A DNA stretch of 64,000 nt from an uncultured Roseibium sp. (lineage in GTDB: Bacteria > Pseudomonadota > Alphaproteobacteria > Rhizobiales > Stappiaceae): positions 1,112,692-1,176,691 of the forward strand of contig NZ_CANMFD010000001.1 in the NCBI RefSeq assembly GCF_947496995.1. Direction: 5' to 3'. How positions within the stretch are numbered: position 1 is the stretch's first letter; each line of letters opens with the position of its first letter. Shown one piece after another: positions 21,705 through 33,539 of this stretch. The position numbers and the translations under genes were made by a program. Under the pieces are notes generated by a model, which saw only the letters and a list, made by a program, of their open reading frames with translations, made no database searches and was not told the origin of the DNA.

Positions 21705-21777
21705 GGCAGACTCCCCGATTTCTCGCTCACATACCGGCAGCGTTCTGCCCGCAATCCATTAATCCTGCCATAAACCG

Positions 21778-22314
21778 CTATTTTGCGGCTGAATTAGGAC
21801 CGTTCCGGAAACTGTCATACAGGAGACCGGCGACACCCGCAACGATCCACACATCGGCGAGGTTGAACACGTACCAGGAAAAGCTGCCGACGTGGAGATG
21901 CACGAAGTCGACGACCGCGCCGAAAGCCATTCGGTCAATGCCGTTGCCGAGGGCGCCGCCTATGATCAGCGCCAGGGCGAGGGCCACCAGTCTGGTCTGG
22001 CAGCGGGTGGACCAGATCCACAGCCCCACCGTGACAATTATGGTCAGCCCGGCGAGCAGCCAGCGACCCAGATCGCTGTGCTGCTGAAACAGGCCGTAGG
22101 AGATGCCCCTGTTCCAGACCAGTACGATGTCGAGGACAGGCAGAAGCCGTACCGGCCCGGATTCGGCGAGGCCAAACCCGTAGACAAGCCAGAGCTTCGT
22201 TGCCTGATCCAGAACGAGCCCGGTCAGCGCGACCAGCAGGACGAGCCGACTGAAACGGCCCCAGAGAAGGGGCCGCTTCGGCTGTTTTTCAGATGTCTCG
22301 TGAGAAACGTTCAT
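21778..22314 (-). CDS. lspA: Signal peptidase II
   Basis: [47 protein letters not shown] motifs. Confidence 0.95.
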   Translation of the reverse strand: MNVSHETSEKQPKRPLLWGRFSRLVLLVALTGLVLDQATKLWLVYGFGLAESGPVRLLPVLDIVLVWNRGISYGLFQQHSDLGRWLLAGLTIIVTVGLWIWSTRCQTRLVALALALIIGGALGNGIDRMAFGAVVDFVHLHVGSFSWYVFNLADVWIVAGVAGLLYDSFRNGPNSAAK

Positions 22315-22336
22315 GGTTGTCCGCTGGTTTGCCGCC

Positions 22337-25303
22337 TCATGCAGCGGCATGCGCCGCGTCCCACTCCCGCAGCGCTTCCGCATCGCGCAGGGTCACGTCC
22401 GGATAGTCCGGATCCGACCCGACTTCCGGCAGGATCTTCCAGGACCGGGCGCATTTACGCCCCTCTGCCAGAGCCGGAACGACGGCAACGTCCTTTGTGT
22501 CGTCCAATGTGAACGCGTCTTCGGGAGCAGGCTCGGCGGAAAGCGTCAACTGGCTGGTGATGGCGATATCCGCCATGTCCCTGCCTTCCAGAGCGGCCAT
22601 CAGCTCCGGATCGGTGACATGCACGACCGGGTGGGCTTCCAGCGACGAGCCGATGCGTTTTTCCCGGCGTTCGATTTCCAGCGCTCCGGTGATCACCCGG
22701 CGCACGGTCTTGATCTTTGCCCATTTGGCCGCAAGCGCATCGTCTCTCCACTCTCCCGGCACGACCGGGAACTGTTCCAGATGGACGCAGCTTTCTTCCC
22801 CGTACCGGGAGGTCCAGGTCTCATCCATGGTGAACGGCAGCATCGGCGCGAGCCAGGTGACCAGGCTGTCGAAAATCTTGCCGATGACGAAGAGCGATGC
22901 CTTCCTGCGCACGGAAGACGCCGGGTCACAGTAAAGCGCGTCCTTGCGGATATCGAAATAGAACGCCGACAGTTCAAGCGTCATGAAGCTGAAGAGCTGA
23001 TGGAAGATCTTCTTGTAGTCGAATTCCCGATAGGCTTCGCGGACCATCGCATCGAGCTCCACCAGCCGGTGCAGCATCAGCCGTTCCAGTTCGGGCATGT
23101 CGGCGTAGGCAACTTCTTCGCCGGACGCGTGGGCAAGCGAGCCGAGCATCCAGCGGAGCGTGTTGCGCAGCTTGCGATAGCTGTCGACATTGGTCTTGAT
23201 GATCTCCTGACCGAGGCGCTGGTCTTCCCAGTAATCGGTCGAGGCCACCCAAAGGCGCAGGATATCGGCGCCATATTGCTTGATGATGTCCTGCGGAAAC
23301 ACCTGGTTGCCGAGCGACTTGGACATCTTGCGTCCGTCTTCGGCCATGGTGAAGCCGTGGGTCAGCACCGCATCATAAGGCGCATGGCCTCTGGTGCCGC
23401 AGCTCTCCAGCAGCGACGAGTGGAACCAGCCGCGGTGCTGGTCGGAGCCTTCCAGGTAGAGCACGTAGTCTTTGCCGCCCTCGGGCTTGCGCCTGGGGGC
23501 AAGGTCTTCGCGCTGTTCCAGCACAAAGGCATGGGTCGAGCCGGAATCGAACCACACATCCAGGATGTCGGTGACCATGTCCCAGTCTGCGGCAGAATAG
23601 TCGTTACCGAGGAAACGCTCCTTCGCACCGTCTGCGAACCAGGCATCCGCGCCTTCGCTTGCGATCGCATCGTGAACACGGGCGTTCACGGCTTCGTCCT
23701 TCAGGATCTCGCCGTTTTCCTTGTGGATGAAGACGGTGATCGGCACGCCCCAGGCGCGCTGGCGCGACAGCACCCAGTCCGGACGGTTCTCGATCATCGA
23801 GCGCAGGCGTTTCTGGCCGCTGCCCGGAACGAAGCGCGTCTCGTCGATGGCCGTCAATGCGCGGGTCCGCAGCGTGTCGCCTTCACTGCTCAGCGCCTTG
23901 TCCATATGGACGAACCATTGCGGCGTGTTGCGGAAGATCACCGGTTTTTTCGAGCGCCATGAATGCGGATAGGAATGGCTGAGGCGGCCGAGGCCGATCA
24001 GGTTGCCGCTTTCCTTCAGCTTCTCGATCACTGCCTTGTTGGCCTTGCCCTTCTCACCCTTGTGGGTGATGACTTCAAAGCCCTCGAAACCCGGCGCGTC
24101 CTTCGTATAGAACCCGTCGTCGGCAACCGTGAACGGGATTGCCGTGTTGATGCCGCGCGCTTCCAGTTCGGCGCGGTTGTCCATCCAGATTTCAAAGTCA
24201 TCCGTGCCGTGGCCCGGCGCCGTGTGCACGAAGCCCGTACCGGCGTCGTCCGTGACGTGATCGCCGTTCAGCAGCGGAATGTCGAACTCGTAGCCGCCAA
24301 GATCCAGAGCTGCGAAAGGATGGGCGCAGGTCAGCGCCGCCAGCTCATCCGCGGAGACGCCGCGCAAGCGGTTGAAGTCGGTGATCCGCGCGTTCTTGAA
24401 GACATCGTCGGCAAGCGCGTCGGCCAGGATCAGCTTGTCGCCCTGCTGGACCCAGTTGTCGTCCGGCAGGCCTTCCTGCGTCACCTCGTAGAGGCTGTAG
24501 GCGATGCGCGAGGAATAGCTGATGGCCCGGTTGCCGGGGATGGTCCAGGGCGTGGTCGTCCAGATGACCACGGCGGCTTCCAGAAGTTCTTCAACGGCCG
24601 CGTCGTCGCTGCCGCCTGCTGTCACCACAGGGAACTTCACCCAGATCATGTCGGACTTGTAGTCCTGGTACTCGATCTCCGCTTCCGCGAGGGCGGTCTT
24701 TTCGACGACCGACCACATGACCGGCTTGGAGCCGCGATAAAGCTGGCCGGACATGGCGAACTTCATCAGTTCGCGCGCGATGACGGCCTCGCTCTCGAAG
24801 CGCATGGTCAGGTAGGGATTGTCCCAGTCGCCCTCGATGCCGAGCCGCTTGAACTCCTTGCGCTGGACATCGACCCAATGCTCGGCGAATTCACGGCATT
24901 CCTTGCGGAACTCGTTGATCGGCACCTCGTCCTTGTTCTTGCCCTTGGCGCGATATTGTTCCTCGATCTTCCATTCGATCGGCAGGCCATGGCAGTCCCA
25001 GCCCGGAACATAGTTGCTCTCGTAGCCCATCATCTGCATGGACCGCGTCACGATGTCCTTCAGCGTCTTGTTGAGGGCGTGGCCGATATGGATATTGCCG
25101 TTGGCGTAGGGGGGGCCGTCATGCAGGATGAACTTGTCGCGGCCCTTGCCCTGTTCGCGCAGCTTTTTGTAGATTTCCTGCTTTTCCCAGCGGGCCAGGA
25201 TTTCCGGCTCCTTCTTGGGAAGGCCCGCCCGCATGGGAAACTCGGTCTGCGGCAGGTTGAGCGTTTGTGAATAGTCGCGTTTGTCTGTTTCGGTCATCGT
25301 CAA
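22337..25303 (-). CDS. ileS: Isoleucyl-tRNA synthetase
   Basis: [19 protein letters not shown] (HIGH), KMSKSLGN (KMSKS), full-length 988 aa. Confidence 0.98.
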   Translation of the reverse strand: MTMTETDKRDYSQTLNLPQTEFPMRAGLPKKEPEILARWEKQEIYKKLREQGKGRDKFILHDGPPYANGNIHIGHALNKTLKDIVTRSMQMMGYESNYVPGWDCHGLPIEWKIEEQYRAKGKNKDEVPINEFRKECREFAEHWVDVQRKEFKRLGIEGDWDNPYLTMRFESEAVIARELMKFAMSGQLYRGSKPVMWSVVEKTALAEAEIEYQDYKSDMIWVKFPVVTAGGSDDAAVEELLEAAVVIWTTTPWTIPGNRAISYSSRIAYSLYEVTQEGLPDDNWVQQGDKLILADALADDVFKNARITDFNRLRGVSADELAALTCAHPFAALDLGGYEFDIPLLNGDHVTDDAGTGFVHTAPGHGTDDFEIWMDNRAELEARGINTAIPFTVADDGFYTKDAPGFEGFEVITHKGEKGKANKAVIEKLKESGNLIGLGRLSHSYPHSWRSKKPVIFRNTPQWFVHMDKALSSEGDTLRTRALTAIDETRFVPGSGQKRLRSMIENRPDWVLSRQRAWGVPITVFIHKENGEILKDEAVNARVHDAIASEGADAWFADGAKERFLGNDYSAADWDMVTDILDVWFDSGSTHAFVLEQREDLAPRRKPEGGKDYVLYLEGSDQHRGWFHSSLLESCGTRGHAPYDAVLTHGFTMAEDGRKMSKSLGNQVFPQDIIKQYGADILRLWVASTDYWEDQRLGQEIIKTNVDSYRKLRNTLRWMLGSLAHASGEEVAYADMPELERLMLHRLVELDAMVREAYREFDYKKIFHQLFSFMTLELSAFYFDIRKDALYCDPASSVRRKASLFVIGKIFDSLVTWLAPMLPFTMDETWTSRYGEESCVHLEQFPVVPGEWRDDALAAKWAKIKTVRRVITGALEIERREKRIGSSLEAHPVVHVTDPELMAALEGRDMADIAITSQLTLSAEPAPEDAFTLDDTKDVAVVPALAEGRKCARSWKILPEVGSDPDYPDVTLRDAEALREWDAAHAAA

Positions 25304-25593
25304 TTCGATCCGGTCGTCCGGGCGCAGTGCCCGTGAACTGTCTGCGGATAAGTGCCGGCCTGAACACAGGCGGCATCGTGAAACTGGAGGGTCCCGGTCC
25401 CTGGCGCCGCGCAGGCCGCGTCAGCCGAAGGCCGGGCAGGTAATTCGCGAGACCGCGGTCACCCTTGGTACGGTGACTATGAGAGCTTTTTTCTGCATGG
25501 CATGGGACATAGCAGCACTTCGTCCGCGAATAAAGATGTTAGCGGAGCGCAAAACGGCTTTGTCTGCCGGATCGGGACGGCTCCGGATCGCCT

Positions 25594-26520
25594 TCAGCCC
25601 GCTGCGGCGGATTTCACTTTCCGCTCCCTGTAGGTGATGTACAGCCCGCTGCCGACGATGAGGGCGATGCCCAGCCACGTCGGCCCGTCCGGAAAATCCG
25701 AAAACACCAGATAGCCGAACAGGGTTGCGCTGACGATCTCTATATATTGCAGCGGCGCCAGCAGGCTGGCGCTGCCGCGCTGGAATGCGGCAACGACCAG
25801 CCCGTGAGCCGCGAAGGAGATCAGCCCGATCAGGGCAAGAAAACCCGTCTGGCCGCCGGAGGGCATCACGAATGTCATGTCCTCAAATCCGGCGACGTTC
25901 GCGGCCAGCAGCGCGGCACCCAGCAGCAGCGAGCCGGACAGGCCGGCGCTGAACTGAATTGTCAGAAGACCGTCGGTGACCGGATAGAGCCGGTTCAACA
26001 GCAGATAGAAGGAAAACAGAAACGCCGTCGCGACCGGCAGCAGGCTGACGAGCCCGATTTCGGCGAGATTGGGCCGCAGGATGATGATGGCCCCGGCGAG
26101 GCCGACCAGGATGGCGGCGATCCGCCGGATGCCGACCTGTTCTTTCAGGATCAGGGCCGCAAGAATGGTCAGCACCATCGGTTCGACGAAGAAGATCGAG
26201 ATCGCGGTGGCAACGGACATGAATTTCACGGCGGTGAAAAAACACAGGGATGCCGCGGCCAGAAAAATGCCGCGCAGATAGTTGATGAGCGGATGATGTC
26301 CGCGAAGTCCCGTGACCCGCCCGGTCACGGCAGCCAGGACCAGACAGATCAGAAACTGGAAGAAAAACCGGCCGAAGGTCACTTCAAGCGGAGGCAGGTC
26401 CGCCGACAGGTACTTGGCGATGATGTCCATCACCGGAACGATCAGCATCGCCGAACTCATAAGTGCGATGGCCAGAAGCGGGTTCTGGTCCATGTGCACG
26501 GAGGAGGCGGGCCGCGTCAC
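25594..26520 (-). CDS. DMT superfamily (EamA) transporter
   Basis: Ten TM pattern with two EamA repeats. Confidence 0.9.
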   Translation of the reverse strand: MTRPASSVHMDQNPLLAIALMSSAMLIVPVMDIIAKYLSADLPPLEVTFGRFFFQFLICLVLAAVTGRVTGLRGHHPLINYLRGIFLAAASLCFFTAVKFMSVATAISIFFVEPMVLTILAALILKEQVGIRRIAAILVGLAGAIIILRPNLAEIGLVSLLPVATAFLFSFYLLLNRLYPVTDGLLTIQFSAGLSGSLLLGAALLAANVAGFEDMTFVMPSGGQTGFLALIGLISFAAHGLVVAAFQRGSASLLAPLQYIEIVSATLFGYLVFSDFPDGPTWLGIALIVGSGLYITYRERKVKSAAAG

Positions 26521-27515
26521 GCAGAAACGTCCAGCAGTCTGGTATCGATTTCGGATAGGGGCCGAAGCGAACCGAGGGCCGCACGGGCTTCAGCGCTGTC
26601 CTGATCCATCTGGACGATCAGCGCTTCGGCACTGTCGAACTTCTCCTCGCCGCGCAGGTAGGACACCAGATGAACCCGGAGCGTCTGACCATACAGATCG
26701 CCGGAAAAATCGAACAGGTGCACTTCGAACACCGCCGCGCCATTGTCGAAGGTCGGCCGGCGGCCGAAGCTGGCGACACCGTCATGCCAGCGCCCGCCGG
26801 CCTCGACCTTGACCGCGTAAATGCCGTGCTTGAGCGGGCAGTCTTCCGCAAGCACGAGATTGGCCGTCGGATAGCCGAGGTCCCGGCCGCGTTTGTCGCC
26901 CTGCCGAACCTGCGCCTCGAAAAACCAGCGATACCCCAGAAGACCGTTTGCCTGCGCCACGTCGCCATGTGCGAGACTGTCGCGGATGCGGGTGGATGAA
27001 ATGATTTCCGCTCCTTCGTCTTCTTCACGCTGGACGATGGTGACGCCGAACCCATGAGTCGCGCCGGCTGTACGCAGGAAATCGGGTGTGCCCTGCCGCG
27101 CGCGGCCGAAATGAAAATCATAGCCCGTGACCGCATGCGAGATGCCGAGCGTATCGATCAGGATGTCCTGAACAAAGGCATTCGCCTCGATCCCGGCAAA
27201 CTCCTTCGTGAAGGGCAGGATCAGGACGCCTTCCAGACCGCACACGCGCAGCATCTCTATCTTGAGATCGCGCGGTGTCAGGCGGAAAACCGGCTTCGAC
27301 GGATTGAAGACTGTCCGCGGATGCGGCTCGAAACTCATGGCATAGACCGGATGGTGCGTCCCGTGTCCAAGGCCGAGGGCTGCGTCGAGCACAGCCCGGT
27401 GGCCCCTGTGCACGCCATCGAAATTGCCGATCGCGACGATGCCGCCTTTCAGTTCCTCCGGAAAGCTGTCCAGATTGTCGACAACCAGAAATTTGGAGGA
27501 ATCATACTGGCTCAT
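26517..27515 (-). CDS. ribF: Bifunctional riboflavin kinase/FAD synthetase
   Basis: VAIGNFDGVHRGHRAVL, SSTRIRDSLAHGDVAQAN, GYPTANL, GIYAV motifs. Confidence 0.95.
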   Translation of the reverse strand: MSQYDSSKFLVVDNLDSFPEELKGGIVAIGNFDGVHRGHRAVLDAALGLGHGTHHPVYAMSFEPHPRTVFNPSKPVFRLTPRDLKIEMLRVCGLEGVLILPFTKEFAGIEANAFVQDILIDTLGISHAVTGYDFHFGRARQGTPDFLRTAGATHGFGVTIVQREEDEGAEIISSTRIRDSLAHGDVAQANGLLGYRWFFEAQVRQGDKRGRDLGYPTANLVLAEDCPLKHGIYAVKVEAGGRWHDGVASFGRRPTFDNGAAVFEVHLFDFSGDLYGQTLRVHLVSYLRGEEKFDSAEALIVQMDQDSAEARAALGSLRPLSEIDTRLLDVSA

Positions 27516-27659
27516 GCAGCAAACCTTCGCGCAACATGCCGGGCGCAAGCCGGGCGGGATCAGCAGGGCAAACGCGTTTGAGTGAGTGACACGCTCGCGC
27601 TGGCGTGGAACCTGCCGTCAAGAAAAGCAAAGGTCAAGGTCGGCCGTGCCGTCCCGGCT

Positions 27660-28112
27660 TCAGGAACCGGGTTGGTTCGGTTCCGCATCGCGGCTTGGAA
27701 CTTTCACGAGCGCTTCTCCCTCGAGCACCACCGTGTCGCCGACGCTGCATATGCACGAAAGCCTGGCCCGGTTCCCCCGCTCCGTCAGTTCCTCCACCGT
27801 GACGACGACCTTGACGTCGTCGCCGATTTTTACCGGGGCTTTGAAGTTCAGCGTCTGGGACAGGTAGATCGCACCCGGTCCGGGAAGGCGTGTGCCGAGC
27901 ACGGCCGAGATCAGGCTGGCGGTATAAAGCCCGTGCGCGATGCGAGTCTTGAAGGGTGTTCTGGCTGCAAAATGTTCCGAAAGGTGAATCGGGTTGCGGT
28001 CCCCCGATACTTCCGCGAAGCCCACGACATCAGAAGAACTGACATGTTTAACCAGTTCTTCGCTCATCCCGGTTTTCAGGTCTTCGAAACAGAGTTTTTG
28101 TAGTTCCAGCAT
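27660..28112 (-). CDS. MaoC family dehydratase
   Basis: FAEVSGDRNPIHLSEHFAARTPFKTRIAHGLYTASLIS hydratase motif. Confidence 0.9.
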   Translation of the reverse strand: MLELQKLCFEDLKTGMSEELVKHVSSSDVVGFAEVSGDRNPIHLSEHFAARTPFKTRIAHGLYTASLISAVLGTRLPGPGAIYLSQTLNFKAPVKIGDDVKVVVTVEELTERGNRARLSCICSVGDTVVLEGEALVKVPSRDAEPNQPGS

Positions 28113-28363
28113 CGCGATTTCCGCCCTGATCAGTCATTTTCAAGCAATGCGAACGCTAGGCACCGCAAGGTTTTCTGGCAATTGTGCTTTGGGTGAAGAA
28201 AAAAGTGCTTGTTATTAACGGTCTTTTCAGGTGCTGCCGTTACATTGCGTTGAGTGTGGGGAGGTGAGGACACAAATGAATGTGTCTCTCTCCTTCAAAA
28301 GTCATAACGCGTTTACACCGGCCACGGCCAGGGTCCGCGCAAATTGACATTATGGAGTAGACA

Positions 28364-28747
28364 ATGGCCCTTGATCTTCAGATGCCGGTCCTCGTGGTCG
28401 ATGACTACAAAACGATGATTCGCATTATTCGGAACCTTTTGAAGCAACTTGGTTTCGAGGACATCGACGACGCTGCGGACGGCACCGAAGCTTTGGAAAA
28501 AATGAAACAGCGCCGTTACGGCCTGGTGATTTCGGACTGGAACATGGAACCGATGACCGGTTACGAACTGCTCAAGCAGGTTCGTTCCGACAGCGGTCTC
28601 AGCAAAACACCATTCATCATGGTGACAGCCGAATCCAAAACGGAAAACGTCATCGCCGCCAAGAAGGCAGGCGTTAACAACTATATCGTGAAGCCATTCA
28701 ATGCGCAGACTTTGAAGGGCAAGATCGAGGCCGTCTTCTCTGAATAA
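28364..28747 (+). CDS. cheY: Chemotaxis response regulator CheY
   Basis: VLVVDDYKTMIRIIRNLLKQLGFEDIDDA..ISDWNMEPMTGYELLKQVR..MVTAESK..AGVNNYIVKPF. Confidence 0.93.
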   Translation: MALDLQMPVLVVDDYKTMIRIIRNLLKQLGFEDIDDAADGTEALEKMKQRRYGLVISDWNMEPMTGYELLKQVRSDSGLSKTPFIMVTAESKTENVIAAKKAGVNNYIVKPFNAQTLKGKIEAVFSE

Positions 28748-28918
28748 ATTCTTGCGCTCGGCGGAGAAAGGCCCCTGGCCGCATCTCCGCCAATGCAGGA
28801 CGGATGTTCCAGATCAGCGCGGTTCCGCCGGGCAGGCGGATCGGGTGAGTTTTGGTGTTTCCGAAAGGTAATAGCGAGGCTGGCCTACAGTTCCGCGTGT
28901 CGGGAGGATACATTCAAA

Positions 28919-29611
28919 ATGGAAAGGCTGGACCTCATGGCCAACATGAAACAGGAAAACGTCGCACGCATTATCGATTTCTTGCAAGAAAACAAGAATC
29001 GAGAAGGTGAAGTTTCCCTGACCGACGTCATGCATCTTGCCGAGGTGATGTCGGGGTCGATGTTCGACTTTCTTTCGACTGTGCAGCCTGCTGTAACAGA
29101 AGAGCTGACGGCGATCGCCAGACAGATCACATGCATGAAGGAGGAAATCTCCCAATTGCGTGCAAACGACATGAAAACCAACAAGATCCCCGATGCGGGC
29201 CGCGAGTTGGATGCCATTGTCGAGGCGACGGAAACCGCCACCAACACGATCATGGAAACGGCCGAAGAAATCATGGGCGCCGACACCAGTGATCCCGAGG
29301 CCTACCAGGAACTGGTCAGCAACAAGATGATCAGCATTTTCGAGGCCTGCACGTTCCAGGACATCACCGGTCAGCGGATCTCGAAGGTTATCGAGACACT
29401 TCGCTTCATCGATGAACGGGTGTCGTCATTCATCTCGCATCTGCGCATCCCGGAAGACCTGGAAGCTGCCATCGAGGAGAGCGACGAGGAACGCCGCAAG
29501 CGTGAGCTGATCCTGCACGGACCGCAGCATGTCGGCGAAGGAGTTTCCCAGGACGATATCGACGCCCTGCTCGGAGACGCGCAGTCCGATATCGACAAGC
29601 TTTTCGACTGA
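28919..29611 (+). CDS. cheZ: Protein phosphatase CheZ
   Basis: FEACTFQDITGQRISKVIETLRFIDE catalytic helix; C-terminal QDDIDALL; immediately downstream of cheY. Confidence 0.85.
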   Translation: MERLDLMANMKQENVARIIDFLQENKNREGEVSLTDVMHLAEVMSGSMFDFLSTVQPAVTEELTAIARQITCMKEEISQLRANDMKTNKIPDAGRELDAIVEATETATNTIMETAEEIMGADTSDPEAYQELVSNKMISIFEACTFQDITGQRISKVIETLRFIDERVSSFISHLRIPEDLEAAIEESDEERRKRELILHGPQHVGEGVSQDDIDALLGDAQSDIDKLFD

Positions 29612-29640
29612 ACCCCGGTCCGATAAAATTCTCAAGTTTC

Positions 29641-29664
29641 AAAGGCTGCCGAGGCAGCCTTTTT
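29641..29664 (+). terminator. Rho-independent terminator after cheZ
   Basis: AAAGGCTGCC-GA-GGCAGCCTTTTT. Confidence 0.88.
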
Positions 29665-29673
29665 CATGTCTGG

Positions 29674-30549
29674 TCACCACTGCAGACGCGGCAGGACGGC
29701 GCGGGCGCGCAGTCCTTCCTCGGTCAGGCGGCTGCGGATCAGATGCTCCTCCGGAAAGTCGCTCGGGCCGAAGTCTGACGCGTGGATGCCGGCTGTGATG
29801 AACAGGACATCGATATCCTGGGACACAGCGCCGCGGATATCCGTCGGCAGGCCGTCGCCGATCGCCAGCACGTCCTCCTTGCGGATATTTTCCACCCCGA
29901 GCGTCTCGAAACGCTTCATGGCTGCCTGGTAGATCGGTGCATGCGGCTTGCCCAGAATGGTGACCTCGCCGCCCAGATCCTCGTAAAGACGCGCCAGGGC
30001 GCCCGCGCACCAGACCAGCCGGTCGCCGCGTTCCACGACGATGTCCGGATTGGCGCAGATCATGGGCAGTTTGCGGTCGGCCAGTTTCTGCAGGCGATCG
30101 CGGTAGTCGTCGGGCGTTTCGGTCTCGTCGTCGGCCAGACCCGTGCAGCTGATCGCCTCGGCTTCTTCGTCGTTGGAAGTGAAGGTCGCCTCAAGGTCCC
30201 GGTATAGCGGCTGGTCCCGGTCCGGACCGATATGCAACAGGGTCTTGCGGCCCTGTGCAATCAGAACATCCCTGGTAACGTCCCCGGAGGAGATGATGCT
30301 GTCATAGGTCTGCTCCGGGACACCCATGGAAGCGAGCATCTCGCCCACCTGCTTGGCCGGCCGCGGCGCGTTGGTGATCAGCACGACCTTGCCGCCGGTT
30401 TCCTCGCGGTAGGTCTGAAGGGCCTTGTGTGCCTCCTCGAAGGCCGTCACACCATTGTGCAGAACGCCCCAGACATCACATAAGATGCCCTTGTAAGAGG
30501 GCGCGAGGGCGCGAAGCCCGTCAGTCAGTAGTGGTGCAGAAGCGGTCAT
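29674..30549 (-). CDS. TIGR01459-type HAD superfamily hydrolase
   Basis: [60 protein letters not shown]. Confidence 0.9.
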   Translation of the reverse strand: MTASAPLLTDGLRALAPSYKGILCDVWGVLHNGVTAFEEAHKALQTYREETGGKVVLITNAPRPAKQVGEMLASMGVPEQTYDSIISSGDVTRDVLIAQGRKTLLHIGPDRDQPLYRDLEATFTSNDEEAEAISCTGLADDETETPDDYRDRLQKLADRKLPMICANPDIVVERGDRLVWCAGALARLYEDLGGEVTILGKPHAPIYQAAMKRFETLGVENIRKEDVLAIGDGLPTDIRGAVSQDIDVLFITAGIHASDFGPSDFPEEHLIRSRLTEEGLRARAVLPRLQW

Positions 30550-30662
30550 GGAGGGTCACCCGGATCACGAAAGGTCTGATAAGCTTTGCAAAGAATCGAA
30601 GCAAACTCGGCGCGGACCATATAGGAACATGCCGCAGTGCGAAACCGAGTAGAGAGAGTTTC

Positions 30663-32510
30663 ATGCAGGTCAGGCAACTTGGCGAACAGGTGATCAACCA
30701 GATTGCCGCCGGCGAGGTGATCGAGCGTCCCGCCAGCGTGATCAAGGAACTGGTTGAAAACGCCGTGGATGCCGGGGCGTCGAACATCGAAATCGTCACC
30801 GCTGCCGGGGGCAAGACCCTGATGCGGGTGTCGGACGATGGCGAAGGCATGCGTCGGGACGACCTGAATCTGGCGATCCGGCGCCATTGCACTTCGAAAA
30901 TCTCCGACGACGACCTTTTCGACATCCGCACGCTCGGCTTTCGCGGCGAAGCGCTGCCCTCCATCGGGTCGGTGGCGCGTCTGGCCATCCAGACCCGTCA
31001 CCGGGAGGAAGACCACGCCTGGGCGATTGCCGTAGAAGGCGGCAGGCAACAGCCGGTCACCCCTGCCGCGCGCACCAGGGGCACGCAGGTTGAGGTCCGG
31101 GACCTATTCTTTGCAACGCCCGCGAGATTGAAATTCCTGAAATCTGACCGGGCCGAAGCCTCCGCGATCACCGAAATCGTCAAGCGCATCGCCCTTGCTT
31201 ATCCGCAGATAGGATTTGCGCTGTCCGGTGCCGACCGCCAGACGCTCAACTGGCCGGCGGCCCGCGGCGGCGAGCCGCATCTGGCGCGGATCGCGCAGAT
31301 CCTCGGGCAGGATTTCGTCGACAACGCCATGGATATCGACGCAGAGCGCGAAGGGATTCGCCTGACCGGCTTCGCCGGCCTGCCGACCCACCATCGCGGC
31401 AATGCCCAGCATCAGTTCTTCTATGTCAACGGCCGCCCCGTGAAGGACAAGCTGCTTTTGTCCGGTCTGCGGGGCGCCTATGCCGATGTTCTGGCGCGCG
31501 ACCGGCATCCGGTGGTCGTGCTGTTCCTGGACCTCGATCCGGTGCAGGTGGATGTGAACGTGCACCCTGCCAAGGCGGATGTCCGCTTCCGGGATTCCCA
31601 GCTTGTGCGCGGACTGCTGGTGGGATCCATCAAGCACAGTCTTGTTCAGGCCGGGCACCGTTCGTCCACGTCGAATGCCGCCGTTGCACTCGATGCTCTG
31701 CGGACACATGCGCCGGGAAGCGGGCCGGGCGCCGCATACGGGCGACCCGCCGCTACCCCGCGTTGGGACCCGGAGGTTTTCCGTCCGGTCGACGCCGCGG
31801 TCGCCTCTGTGTCAGGATTTGCCGAACAGCCTCAGGAACGCTTCGCGGGCCCCGGCGGGTTCGACGCCTTTGGCGCACCATCGGCGGATGCCCGCGCGCA
31901 TGAGGTTCCGGTCGAAAGCGAAAAAACCCGGCTACCGCTAGGTGCGGCGCGTGCCCAGGTGCATGAAACATATATCATCGCCCAGACCGGTGACGGGGTT
32001 GTCATCGTCGACCAGCATGCGGCGCACGAACGGCTCGTCTACGAGCGCCTGAAGGAAGCGCTGGCGAAGAAGGAGGTCGCCCGGCAGATCCTCCTTATTC
32101 CTGAAATCGTGGAGTTGCCGGAAGAAGACGCCGCCCGGCTGGCGGAGCGGGCCGAGGATCTGGAGAAGGTCGGGCTTAGTCTGGAAGCTTTCGGTCCGGG
32201 CGCGATCGCCGTCAGGGAGACACCCGCGATCCTGGGCGACATGGATATCCAGGGGATGGTTCGCAATCTGGCTGACGAGCTTGCCGAGTGGGATACGGCC
32301 GATGGCCTGAAGGAAAAGCTGGATCATGTTGCCGCCACCATGGCCTGCCACGGATCGGTGCGCGCCGGCCGCCGCATGCGCCCGGAGGAAATGGATGCCC
32401 TGCTGCGGGATATGGAGGCGACCCCGCTTTCCGGCCAGTGCAACCACGGACGACCCACATGGGTGGAACTGAAACTGACGGACATCGAGAAGCTGTTCGG
32501 ACGAAAGTAA
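30663..32510 (+). CDS. mutL: DNA mismatch repair protein MutL
   Basis: [26 protein letters not shown]; endonuclease motif [12 protein letters not shown] and CNHGRPT. Confidence 0.97.
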   Translation: MQVRQLGEQVINQIAAGEVIERPASVIKELVENAVDAGASNIEIVTAAGGKTLMRVSDDGEGMRRDDLNLAIRRHCTSKISDDDLFDIRTLGFRGEALPSIGSVARLAIQTRHREEDHAWAIAVEGGRQQPVTPAARTRGTQVEVRDLFFATPARLKFLKSDRAEASAITEIVKRIALAYPQIGFALSGADRQTLNWPAARGGEPHLARIAQILGQDFVDNAMDIDAEREGIRLTGFAGLPTHHRGNAQHQFFYVNGRPVKDKLLLSGLRGAYADVLARDRHPVVVLFLDLDPVQVDVNVHPAKADVRFRDSQLVRGLLVGSIKHSLVQAGHRSSTSNAAVALDALRTHAPGSGPGAAYGRPAATPRWDPEVFRPVDAAVASVSGFAEQPQERFAGPGGFDAFGAPSADARAHEVPVESEKTRLPLGAARAQVHETYIIAQTGDGVVIVDQHAAHERLVYERLKEALAKKEVARQILLIPEIVELPEEDAARLAERAEDLEKVGLSLEAFGPGAIAVRETPAILGDMDIQGMVRNLADELAEWDTADGLKEKLDHVAATMACHGSVRAGRRMRPEEMDALLRDMEATPLSGQCNHGRPTWVELKLTDIEKLFGRK

Positions 32511-32578
32511 AGTTCGGCGTGATCGGCTGCGGATTTTGCGCCGTAGGATTGCCGGACGATCATTATCAGGAGACCGGG

Positions 32579-33421
32579 ATGTTGGCAGACGCATCGTCTG
32601 AAAAACGAAGCAGGCGTGTGTGGAAGGCCCTTGCCAGATTGGCGGTCATCCTCGCCATCGCCTACGTGATGGCCGCCGGATACATGTATCTCAATCAGCG
32701 CAGCTTTGTTTTCGTACCTTCCGGTGATCTTTCCGCACCTGCGGAAAAAGGGCTGGAAACCGTTGCCGTTGAAACGGTCGCAATGGCAGACGGGACGAAA
32801 GTGGCCGTCTGGAGCGCGGAACCGGCACGCGAAGGCGCACCGACAGTGCTCTATTTTCACGGAAATTCCGGCAATGTTTCAACCAGGTGGGAGCGTTTCA
32901 GACAGATCCTCGACAGCGGCTTCGGGCTCTATGCGCCCAGCTACCGGGGCTATGCGGGCAGTGAGGGAAGTCCATCGGAAGCAGCGTTCGTATCAGATGG
33001 GCTGGAGCACTTCGACCGGCTGTCGGCCTCGGGTGCGCCAATCGTGCTTCACGGTGAAAGCCTGGGAACCGGTGTCGCGACAGCGGTCGCCGAACAGCGC
33101 CCGAAGGCCAGACTTCTGGTGCTGGAGGCGCCTTACACGGCGCTCGTCGATCTGGCGTATGAGAACTATTCCTGGCTGCCGGTGAGCCTTTTGATGAAGG
33201 ACCCCATGCCGACACGCGAGCGCATAGAAAACGTTGCCGCGCCGCTGTTGATCGTTCATGGCACGAATGATGGGCTCATTTCCGTCGAGCACGGCAAACG
33301 ATTGTTCGAACGGGCCACTGATCCGAAACGCCTCTTCATCGTTGAAGGGGCCGGTCATGGAAACCTGTGGGGCAACGGTCTGTGGCCCGCCGTTCTGGAA
33401 ACCTGGCGGCAGATGCAGTGA
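32579..33421 (+). CDS. Alpha/beta hydrolase
   Basis: N-terminal TM, YFHGNSGN, GESLGTG nucleophile elbow, GHGN catalytic His. Confidence 0.88.
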   Translation: MLADASSEKRSRRVWKALARLAVILAIAYVMAAGYMYLNQRSFVFVPSGDLSAPAEKGLETVAVETVAMADGTKVAVWSAEPAREGAPTVLYFHGNSGNVSTRWERFRQILDSGFGLYAPSYRGYAGSEGSPSEAAFVSDGLEHFDRLSASGAPIVLHGESLGTGVATAVAEQRPKARLLVLEAPYTALVDLAYENYSWLPVSLLMKDPMPTRERIENVAAPLLIVHGTNDGLISVEHGKRLFERATDPKRLFIVEGAGHGNLWGNGLWPAVLETWRQMQ

Positions 33422-33486
33422 TGGCCACTTGTTGTTGAGAGGGCCGGGCATACTGACGCCGCTGCTGCGGTGCCACACCAGTCATT

Positions 33487-33518
33487 AAGAACCCCGGACC
33501 GCTGGGCCCGGGGCTCTT
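33487..33518 (-). terminator. Terminator after porin gene
   Basis: Hairpin aagaaccccggaccgctgggcccggggctctt just past the porin stop codon. Confidence 0.65.
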
Positions 33519-33539
33519 GTATTGAGAAATCGCGAAAGC

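Noticed and set aside
22313-25270. Long plus-strand ORFs of 549 and 435 aa
   Set aside because: Antisense to ileS, which is unambiguous; His/Arg/Gly-rich translations typical of shadow frames
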